Shown here in pieces: positions 57,656-64,000 of a stretch of 64,000 nucleotides of DNA. A model generated the notes under the pieces. That model ran no database searches. It was not told the DNA's origin and saw only the letters and a program-made list of their open reading frames with translations. How positions within the stretch are numbered: the first letter of the stretch is position 1; the number at the start of each line of letters is the position of its first letter. The position numbers were made by a program, and so were the translations under genes. This DNA comes from Arthrobacter beigongshangensis (GTDB taxonomy: Bacteria > Bacillota > Bacilli > Bacillales_A > Planococcaceae): the NCBI RefSeq assembly GCF_016820585.1, contig NZ_JADHDX010000011.1, forward strand, positions 1 to 64,000. The letters run 5' to 3'.

Positions 57656-60034
57656 ATGCGTATGAATGAGAAGTTACAAAAAAATGCCGACGCATGTTAT
57701 CAGCTAGCTGAGCAGAAGGCTGCCTATTACTTTGCATCACTTTCTGAACAGCTCGCGCAAAGAACGTATGCGCCTGTCTTGATAAAAGATATACAGTCTT
57801 GGAAGCAGAACCATATTCAGCCTATCTCCTTATTATCCTTATTTTCTCGTGGAAAAAGAGATTCTGATTCTAAAGGGTATCACAATTATATACAATGGTT
57901 GGATTACACAGGCAAACTAGATAATTACCTGGACCGGAGTATTTCCTATATTTACATGCGCGATTTGGGTAAAGCATTGAACTCGCCTGACACACAGATC
58001 AGGGTTCGGCATGAAGTGGAGAGTTTGAAAAATCACCTGACTCATTCCGCTGGAGACAAAACGGAGACGTTTAGTATGGCTTGGTTGTACCGGCAGGCCC
58101 AGAAGGAAAGCGTTGAGCCCGCAATGATCTGGGTGATGGATAAATTAAAGACGGTATCCTCCAATATTCCGAAAGGGATGGATGCTGCGGAAGCTAAGCG
58201 AAAGCTTATCAAAATTATGGCTGGGGTTATCATGCATGTGAATGAAGAGATGGCTGCTGACAGTACTCCTGAGGAACGTACTCAGAAACTGGATGAAGCG
58301 ATTAGGCTAGGGTATTGCTATGGCCTGACCTACCCATTCATTGACGATCTTCTAGATGCCAATGTTTTAACCGAAAAAGAGAAAAAACGCTTTGCCGAAT
58401 TAATTCGTACGACACTTATCACAGGAGCTGTTCCAGAATTGGGTGAGTGGACTGGAGAAAATGCGGGTCTAATCCGCTATATTCATTCAGAGCTCCGAGA
58501 TGCCTTTGAGTATATGAAGGCCAATCAGCGACCAGAAACAAGAAGAAAGTTTTTCGAGCAATCCTATGTGTTTTTTTATGCACAGGAAGTGGATCGCACG
58601 AAGGATCTATCGAATGCCAATTACTCCAATGAAGAGCTGTATATCCCTGTCATTTTAAAATCTTCTTATTCACGATTGATTAGCCGATCAGTTATTAGTG
58701 CTCCTGAGGATGAGGGCTTCGATAACCGAACATTTTTATATGGTATTTACAACCAGCTAGCGGATGATTTTGCCGATATGTTCGATGACATGGATGAAGG
58801 CAGAGTAACCCCCTATACGTACTATATAAAGTATCATGAACAGCGATTGGATCTTATCAATCCTTTCGAGTTATACTGGACGGTCATTTCTAATTTGATC
58901 CATAATGTGTATCACTCTGACAGCAAGACCTGTGAGGTAATTCTTGATCGTGCCATAAATGGGTTGAAACGATTTAAAAAAAGAATGGGAACGAAACAAT
59001 ACAACGAAGTGATGAGACTATTTGCTACTGAAAATCCGAAATTCGACGATGTCGTTCAAAGGATGGTTCGAAAAGCAGATGATGTAGATTTCTTTGATAA
59101 ACTCCTTCGGGATCATATGGTTACTAATCTGAAAAATGAACGGAAGGAGCAGGAAGATTTTTTAGAGACGATTGAATCCGTGCGCAATCAGATTAACAGC
59201 TTGTTAAATATCCCGACAATAGGGAATGTCTCCTTGATGCAAGAGCCAATCATTGATGCTGCAAATTATAGTTTGGAAGGTGATGGCAAGAGGTTGAGGC
59301 CAATTATGACTTGGGTCATGGGCGTTAACGAATATGGCTTAAATAAGTCGGCAATCGTGCCACTTCTGAAATCATTGGAATATATGCATACGGCATCCCT
59401 TATCTTTGATGATCTGCCGTCCCAGGATGATGCGTCTACCCGTAGGGGGCGTCCAACCTTGCACCAGGTGTATGACATTGCCATGGCAGAATTGACTGGA
59501 CTTTACCTAACCCAAAAAGCAATTGAGGAACAAGCATCTCTTGACCAATTCGATCCGAAAACGGTGCTGAGCCTGATTCAATATTCGTCCAAAATAACGG
59601 GAGACATGTGCAGGGGACAGGCGATGGACTTAGATTCCAAAGGGAAACAATTGACACTGGAACAATTAAATGTGATGTGCTTCTATAAAACGGGAATAGC
59701 ATTTGAAGCATCCCTTATCATGCCGGCAATTCTCGCCGATGCAAAGGAGTCAGAAATGGAAGCTTTAAAAACTTTTGCCCGACATGCTGGCATTGCGTTT
59801 CAGATCAAGGATGACCTACTTGATGTTGAAGGAGATCTGACTGTACTCGGAAAACCGATTGGCAAGGATGCTGAAAACAACAACACGACATTTGTTTCAG
59901 TCCTAGGCGTTACAGGTGCCCAAAAGGCGATGTGGGAACATTATTGTTATGCAATGGAAGTATTGCAAGAAATCCCGCGTAATATCACTTTTTTGAAGCA
60001 TTTATTGAATTATATTGTGAATCGGGATCATTGA
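57656..60034 (+). CDS. Large protein: prenyl synthase-like N-terminal region plus C-terminal polyprenyl diphosphate synthase
   Basis: 792 residues, more than twice the usual prenyl synthase length. The C-terminal 290 residues are a trans-isoprenyl diphosphate synthase: GDGKRLRPIMTW, first Asp-rich motif FDDLPSQDDASTRRGRPT, second KDDLLDVEGD, and GKPIGKDAENNNTTF where a Lys is usual. The N-terminal 500 residues are all-helical and hold two further Asp-rich sites, YPFIDDLLD (about 225) and NQLADDFADMFDDMDEG (about 375), suggesting a second isoprenoid-synthase-like domain. It may make and then use a prenyl diphosphate. AGAGG site. A GNAT gene follows by 30 bp. Product unknown. Confidence 0.8.
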   Translation: MRMNEKLQKNADACYQLAEQKAAYYFASLSEQLAQRTYAPVLIKDIQSWKQNHIQPISLLSLFSRGKRDSDSKGYHNYIQWLDYTGKLDNYLDRSISYIYMRDLGKALNSPDTQIRVRHEVESLKNHLTHSAGDKTETFSMAWLYRQAQKESVEPAMIWVMDKLKTVSSNIPKGMDAAEAKRKLIKIMAGVIMHVNEEMAADSTPEERTQKLDEAIRLGYCYGLTYPFIDDLLDANVLTEKEKKRFAELIRTTLITGAVPELGEWTGENAGLIRYIHSELRDAFEYMKANQRPETRRKFFEQSYVFFYAQEVDRTKDLSNANYSNEELYIPVILKSSYSRLISRSVISAPEDEGFDNRTFLYGIYNQLADDFADMFDDMDEGRVTPYTYYIKYHEQRLDLINPFELYWTVISNLIHNVYHSDSKTCEVILDRAINGLKRFKKRMGTKQYNEVMRLFATENPKFDDVVQRMVRKADDVDFFDKLLRDHMVTNLKNERKEQEDFLETIESVRNQINSLLNIPTIGNVSLMQEPIIDAANYSLEGDGKRLRPIMTWVMGVNEYGLNKSAIVPLLKSLEYMHTASLIFDDLPSQDDASTRRGRPTLHQVYDIAMAELTGLYLTQKAIEEQASLDQFDPKTVLSLIQYSSKITGDMCRGQAMDLDSKGKQLTLEQLNVMCFYKTGIAFEASLIMPAILADAKESEMEALKTFARHAGIAFQIKDDLLDVEGDLTVLGKPIGKDAENNNTTFVSVLGVTGAQKAMWEHYCYAMEVLQEIPRNITFLKHLLNYIVNRDH

Positions 60035-60064
60035 GATAGATATCCCTAAAAAGGAGCGAAAAAA

Positions 60065-60979
60065 GTGAGAATCGAAGCTTTGAAAAATGGTCAGATCGAT
60101 GACTTTTTAAAGTACTGCAAGAAGCATAGGATGGAACTGGATGATTCCTATTTGTATGATGAAGATTTGCGGGACTTCGAGCTGAATGACGAAAATCCGA
60201 CGTATATTGTTACTAATCAGCAAGGGGATCTAATGGGAGCGGTCTCGCTCATAATCGATGATTATAGTAAACGAGGAAGGAAGGCGCGCTTTCGGATATT
60301 TCATTCGGAAATCGGGAATCTGGAATGCTATTCCATGATGATGCAAGCTGTTTTAAAGCATACTGACGGTCTAGATAAGGTCTTCTTGTTTGTTCCGAGC
60401 GTCAATACTAAATTAATGGAGCTCATTGAAGGATTGGAGTTTACTGTGGAGAGGTATTCTTTCGTGCTTGCCAGGGAGGATATAGAGGTGCCCGAGTCAG
60501 ATTTACCACGGGATTATGAAATTAGGCCATTCAAATCTGGAAGAGATGAAGAGATTTGGTGTGAGGTTCGCAATGCAGGCTTTGCAAAGTTGCAAGGAAG
60601 TGAAACGCCTATTACTCCGGAAATGGTGCGGAAGATGATGGCGGATGAAAACCACATAGAGGGTGGAGCGATGATTCTCTACCATAGAGATTGGCCGGTC
60701 GGGGTCATCAGAGGTTCCGATGATGAATATGAAAATTCAGCAATCATGGATATTGGCCCAATTGCTATTATACCGGAGTATCAAGGAAAAGGCTTAGGAA
60801 GGAGTCTGCTAAGGGCCTCATTACGTTTTGCGAAGGAGAAATCCTATGACAGGACCATACTCTGTGTGAATGCCGATAATGAGAGAGCAAAGGTATTGTA
60901 TATTCAAGAAGGCTTTAGGCAGGTCGAGGCGGTTACATGTTATAAATACGATTTAAACACATCGATTTTCACAAAATAA
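60065..60979 (+). CDS. GNAT N-acetyltransferase, two-domain
   Basis: 304 residues. The C-terminal half is a full GNAT domain (IMDIGPIAIIPEYQGKGLGRSLLRASLRFAKEK, with the acetyl-CoA loop QGKGLG, and CVNADNERAKVLYIQEGF). The N-terminal half resembles a degenerate GNAT fold. GGAGCG site. Probably co-transcribed with the prenyl synthase fusion, so it may acetylate its product; that is inference. Confidence 0.85.
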   Translation: MRIEALKNGQIDDFLKYCKKHRMELDDSYLYDEDLRDFELNDENPTYIVTNQQGDLMGAVSLIIDDYSKRGRKARFRIFHSEIGNLECYSMMMQAVLKHTDGLDKVFLFVPSVNTKLMELIEGLEFTVERYSFVLAREDIEVPESDLPRDYEIRPFKSGRDEEIWCEVRNAGFAKLQGSETPITPEMVRKMMADENHIEGGAMILYHRDWPVGVIRGSDDEYENSAIMDIGPIAIIPEYQGKGLGRSLLRASLRFAKEKSYDRTILCVNADNERAKVLYIQEGFRQVEAVTCYKYDLNTSIFTK

Positions 60980-61012
60980 GTGGTCATAAAGGTGATTATT
61001 TAGTCCACTCAT

Positions 61013-61044
61013 TTAATTATGAAAGTTTGAGTGACACTGGGTAC
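61013..61044. repeat. Short family 2 remnant
   Basis: ACTCATTTAATTATGAAAG and GTTTGAGTGACACTGG carry the family 2 end pattern in a shortened form. Confidence 0.45.
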
Positions 61045-61164
61045 TCCAAAAGTAAGTCCGCAAGTCGCTTCAGAATTGCCGACAAAGGCAAGACCCTTAC
61101 CAGCGGTAAACGATCGGGCGCTTATTTTGAAGATTTGACTCCCGAACTAACAATCGAATTTTAA
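61045..61164 (+). pseudogene. Possible C-terminal gene remnant
   Basis: An open frame without start fused to the repeat remnant encodes RIADKGKTLTSGKRSG and ends FEDLTPELTIEF before a stop at 61164. The composition looks protein-like but no family was recognised. It may be the tail of a gene truncated by the repeat. Confidence 0.35.
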
Positions 61165-61174
61165 GCTGATGTAT

Positions 61175-61214
61175 AAAGAAGCGGTGGAATCTAGGCTATC
61201 CATCGTTTCTTTTT
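61175..61214 (+). terminator. Terminator
   Basis: AAAGAAGCGGTGGA pairs with TCCATCGTTTCTTT, followed by T residues. It ends transcripts from the GNAT side. Confidence 0.75.
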
Positions 61215-61286
61215 GTATTGTTTAAAAAAGGATTTTCGTTCGTTCTCTTATGTTGAACTTATTATCCAGCACATACGAAAAAAATA

Positions 61287-61315
61287 TTGTATTAAAATAC
61301 ATGATAGGTTATAAT
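61287..61315 (+). promoter_or_regulatory. Promoter of the cPGS-like gene
   Basis: TTGTAT, a 17-bp spacer and a perfect TATAAT (61310-61315) lie 35 bp before the start codon. Confidence 0.8.
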
Positions 61316-61349
61316 TATGAATGAAATTGCAACTAAAGGAGAGAATGCT

Positions 61350-62693
61350 ATGACGAAAAAAAATATTATTATTATTGGCGCTGCGGGAAGAGATTTCCAC
61401 AACTTTAATACAGTTTATCGTAATAACGAAGCGTATAATGTTGTTGCTTTCACGGCAACACAAATACCTGATATAGATGGCCGTAAATATCCAACGGAAT
61501 TAGCTGGTGAGTTATACCCTGAAGGCATTCCAATTTATTCACAAGATCAATTACCGAAGTTGATTGAAGAGTTACAAGTGGATGAATGTGTATTTGCTTA
61601 TAGTGATATTAGCTACGAAGATGTCATGGGTATTGGCGCGATTGTCAATGCAGCGGGGGCTAACTTCACACTACTTGGACCAAAAGGTACGCAGTTAAAG
61701 AGTAATAAACCGGTTATTTCGGTTTGTGCTGTGCGAACTGGAACTGGTAAAAGTCAAACGTCAAGAAAAATTATCGAAACGTTACTAGAGCATGACTTAA
61801 AAGTCATTGCAATTAGACACCCGATGCCTTATGGCGATTTAAATGCACAACGTGTTCAGCGCTTTGCAACAGTGGAGGATTTGAAGAAGCATAATTGTAC
61901 AATCGAAGAGATGGAAGAGTACGAGCCACATGTTGCCCGTGGCAATATCATCTATGCGGGTGTGGATTATGCAGCTATTTTGGAGGCAGCGGAAAATGAT
62001 CCAGACGGTTGCGACGTGATTCTATGGGATGGAGGAAATAATGATTTCTCTTTCATCAAACCCGATTTAGCTGTTACTGTTTTGGATCCACATCGCCCAG
62101 GTCATGAATTGAAGTACTATCCTGGTGAAGTGAGTTTACGAACAGCCGACGTTGCAATTATTAATAAAATTGATAGTGCAACAGCAGAGGCTATTCAAAT
62201 CGTAGAAAATAATATTCAATTTGCTAGTCCTGCTAGTACAATTATTAAAGCGGAGTCAAAGATTACGGTAGATAATCCAGAAATTATTGTTGGTAAACGT
62301 GTATTAGTCGTTGAAGATGGTCCAACGTTGACACACGGAGAGATGAAAATTGGCGCGGGTATAGTTGCCGCTGAACGTTTAGGCGCGAAGGAAATCATTG
62401 ATGCACGTCCATTTGCAGTAGGTTCATTAATCGAAACGTTTAATAAATATCAACATATCCAAAATGTCCTTCCAGCGATGGGGTATGGCGAACAGCAATT
62501 AAAAGATCTTGAAGAAACAATTAATAATGCTGACTGTGATGTAGTAATCATTGGAACACCAATGGATTTAACGCGTATTATCTCTATTAATAAACCTAGT
62601 ACACGTGTACACTATGATTTAGATGAAGTAGGTAGCCCGAATTTAAGTGGAATTTTAAAAGTTTTTATTCAAGAATATAAACTTGTACAGTAA
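61350..62693 (+). CDS. Cyclic 2,3-diphosphoglycerate synthetase-like P-loop protein
   Basis: 447 residues. A Rossmann-like N terminus (KKNIIIIGAAGRDFHNFNTVY) is followed by a P-loop domain: SVCAVRTGTGKSQTSRKI (Walker A near 135), VIAIRHPMPYGDL, ILWDGGNNDFSF, DPHRPGHEL and INKIDSA. This matches the CpgS/cPGS family, which makes cyclic 2,3-diphosphoglycerate in methanogens; bacterial members are annotated mostly as GTPases and their role is unclear. The ATG at 61350 has AAAGGAGA upstream; an in-frame ATG at 61317 sits next to the -10 box and is rejected. Confidence 0.85.
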   Translation: MTKKNIIIIGAAGRDFHNFNTVYRNNEAYNVVAFTATQIPDIDGRKYPTELAGELYPEGIPIYSQDQLPKLIEELQVDECVFAYSDISYEDVMGIGAIVNAAGANFTLLGPKGTQLKSNKPVISVCAVRTGTGKSQTSRKIIETLLEHDLKVIAIRHPMPYGDLNAQRVQRFATVEDLKKHNCTIEEMEEYEPHVARGNIIYAGVDYAAILEAAENDPDGCDVILWDGGNNDFSFIKPDLAVTVLDPHRPGHELKYYPGEVSLRTADVAIINKIDSATAEAIQIVENNIQFASPASTIIKAESKITVDNPEIIVGKRVLVVEDGPTLTHGEMKIGAGIVAAERLGAKEIIDARPFAVGSLIETFNKYQHIQNVLPAMGYGEQQLKDLEETINNADCDVVIIGTPMDLTRIISINKPSTRVHYDLDEVGSPNLSGILKVFIQEYKLVQ

Positions 62694-62708
62694 ATGTCTG
62701 ATACGAAG

Positions 62709-62746
62709 GCACAGCGATTCTCTAATGAATCGCTGTGCTTTTTTTA
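62709..62746 (+). terminator. Terminator after the cPGS-like gene
   Basis: GCACAGCGATTC pairs with GAATCGCTGTGC, followed by eight T residues. Confidence 0.93.
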
Positions 62747-62926
62747 CTTATTAAGCACTTTGTAAGAGGTAACCTTTATAATGAAAAAAATGGTGATTTT
62801 GCAATGACAAGAATGGAATGTCCTTCGTAATCGTAAAAGGTGTCCTTTTCTCTTGTCTATTGCATGTAATAATGGTCAGTTTATAATAGAAAGAAGAAAT
62901 AATTTAAAGATTGGTGGAAAATCACT

Positions 62927-63847
62927 ATGAACGCGTTGGGAAGGCAGTCAGATAATTTATTAATGGGCCAAAATCAACTCAGTGAGACGCATATGAAGCA
63001 ATTTTTCAATGTATTAAAAGCAACAGTTGTGCGTTCCAGATCGACGATGACGGCAACTTTTTTATCTGTCCAAAATGTTGAAGGATTTAATAATGAGAAT
63101 ATGAAACAATTGGAAGATGAGATAAGCTTATTCCTGGCAACTAAAATTAGACAGACGGATTTACTATTCAAATTATCAAAGCCATTTGAGTGGTGTGTTC
63201 TGCTTTCTCAAAGTGGAGAAGAAGAAACAATTGCGTTTCTAGAACGATTGTTTTCAGATATAAAAAATCTGGAGGTCCCCTTATTGATTACATCCGATAA
63301 TGCTATGGTGGCAAGCGTAGCGGAAATCGGAAATGGCAACGTAGAGTATGAACAGCTGATGAAAGTTGGGAAATCTAGCCTTACCTATACTTTAAAGCGA
63401 GAGGCTTGGAATATTGAATATATAGATGACTTTAAGCAAAAAGATATAGAAACAGTAAAAGTAAGCATCTTGGAGGAAAATGAGATATTTTCTAACGTAC
63501 TAAAAGCTTCACTCCAAGAGCTAGCCATTGAGCATTTTAATTTAGAAATCAACGTATTTAAAGATGGCTATGAATTTCTTGAATCGAGCTTTTTTCACTC
63601 TGGACATACGCATATAGTAATCATGAATGATATTTTACCTAGAAAAAATGGCTTGGAAGTTTTACATGCATTACGTAAATTACCAAATAAAAAGAAGTTT
63701 ATTATCTTTATGATGACGAAAAGAAAATCTGAAGTGGATATGCTTTACGCATATGAAAAAGGGGTAGATGAATACTTAATTAAACCATTTAACTTACGAT
63801 TATTCGAAGCGCAAATAAAACGAACATTTGAAAGGCTATGGTCATAA
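62927..63847 (+). CDS. Response-regulator-like protein with N-terminal GGDEF-like domain
   Basis: 306 residues. Residues 20-165 resemble a degenerate GGDEF domain (TATFLSVQNVEGFNNEN, LFLATKIRQTDLLFKLSKPFEWCVLL) without a GGDEF motif. Residues 175-306 form a receiver domain (VKVSILEENEIF, IMMTKRK-type switch, YEKGVDEYLIKPFNLRLF with its Lys). The phospho-acceptor position reads MNDILPRKNG: Asn stands where Asp is expected, so it may signal without phosphorylation. It overlaps the next gene by one base. Confidence 0.8.
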   Translation: MNALGRQSDNLLMGQNQLSETHMKQFFNVLKATVVRSRSTMTATFLSVQNVEGFNNENMKQLEDEISLFLATKIRQTDLLFKLSKPFEWCVLLSQSGEEETIAFLERLFSDIKNLEVPLLITSDNAMVASVAEIGNGNVEYEQLMKVGKSSLTYTLKREAWNIEYIDDFKQKDIETVKVSILEENEIFSNVLKASLQELAIEHFNLEINVFKDGYEFLESSFFHSGHTHIVIMNDILPRKNGLEVLHALRKLPNKKKFIIFMMTKRKSEVDMLYAYEKGVDEYLIKPFNLRLFEAQIKRTFERLWS

Positions 63848-64000
63848 TGGGGCTAATAATAAAATTATTACTTCTACTGATTATCGTGCTAGTTTTTATA
63901 TTAATCTTCTTTACTTGTTATTTGATTTTTGAACGTACAAGAGAGGTTTCAGGGGTACGAAAAAAGGAAGTGTACATTCGTGAAAAGCAGATGCTTTGGT
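63847..64000 (+). CDS. Membrane-anchored protein, partial
   Basis: The first 51 codons of a gene cut by the window end. Begins MGLIIKLLLLLIIVLVFILIF, one long transmembrane helix, then FERTREVSGVRKKEVYIREKQ. TAATG-coupled to the response regulator, so probably in the same pathway. Family not identifiable from this part. Confidence 0.75.
   Translation, partial: MGLIIKLLLLLIIVLVFILIFFTCYLIFERTREVSGVRKKEVYIREKQMLW

Noticed and set aside
39900..64000. Prophage or integrative element
   Set aside because: No integrase, phage structural genes or attachment repeats were seen; the region is a mosaic of single genes.

Overview
The window is low-GC Firmicute DNA. Gene order closely follows the Bacillus subtilis purE-to-rlmCD stretch: yebE-yebG-purE...purD, then yerA-yerB-yerC-pcrB-pcrA-ligA-yerH/camS-gatCAB-dgkB-rlmCD. 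Signals are strong Gram-positive Shine-Dalgarno sites, a guanine-type purine riboswitch, PurR boxes and a Met T-box. The order, protein divergence from Bacillus and many short intergenic repeats suggest a Planococcaceae/Caryophanaceae member (Sporosarcina- or Lysinibacillus-like). That placement is inference; no database was searched.

Layout. 1-100: 3' end of a 5S rRNA gene with its terminator. 213-785: a dihydrofolate-reductase-like gene. 800-1600: non-coding DNA packed with perfect hairpins. 1660-13776: yebE, yebG and the purine operon (PurR operator, sigma-A promoter, guanine riboswitch and terminator, then purE K S Q L F M N H D). purB and purC are absent between purK and purS. PurQ has lost its nucleophilic Cys and catalytic His, and PurL, PurF and PurH carry changes in motifs that are normally near-invariant. 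13930-18694: a Gln-rich repeat protein, a LytTR regulator fused to a degenerate ABC ATPase beside a two-gene ABC transporter, and a methyltransferase. 18853-33382: conserved yer/pcr/lig/gat/dgk block covering purine salvage, lipid synthesis, DNA repair and replication, and tRNA-Gln amidation.

33474-38445: an insertion relative to the B. subtilis order, with a cytochrome bd-type oxidase operon (including two tiny membrane-protein genes) and a second-type methionyl-tRNA synthetase under a Met T-box. rlmCD (38505-39872) resumes the ancestral order. 39900-64000: accessory DNA. It holds an ExoIII-like nuclease between two copies of a small inverted-repeat element, an AbrB/hydrolase pair, a Fur-controlled flavin reductase, a VanZ-like protein, a lone TnpB with a structured 3' region, YitT, DUF4256, YueI, a radical-SAM protein, a duplicated DUF1259 protein, a metallopeptidase, DUF1835, DinB, an SgrR/MFS divergent pair flanked by two small coiled-coil genes, a 792-residue protein with a C-terminal polyprenyl synthetase and an N-terminal region with two more Asp-rich motifs, a GNAT enzyme, a cyclic-2,3-diphosphoglycerate-synthetase-like P-loop protein, and the start of a response-regulator operon.

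Three repeat classes stand out: (1) a 110-195-nt multi-hairpin element at 2682, 31593 and 48976; (2) a short element with ends like GGTGCCAGTCACTC/GAGTGACTGGCACC at 39908, 40863, 47472 and in decayed form elsewhere; (3) three intergenic arrays with unrelated units but the same 21-nt period at 10830, 16151 and 33474.
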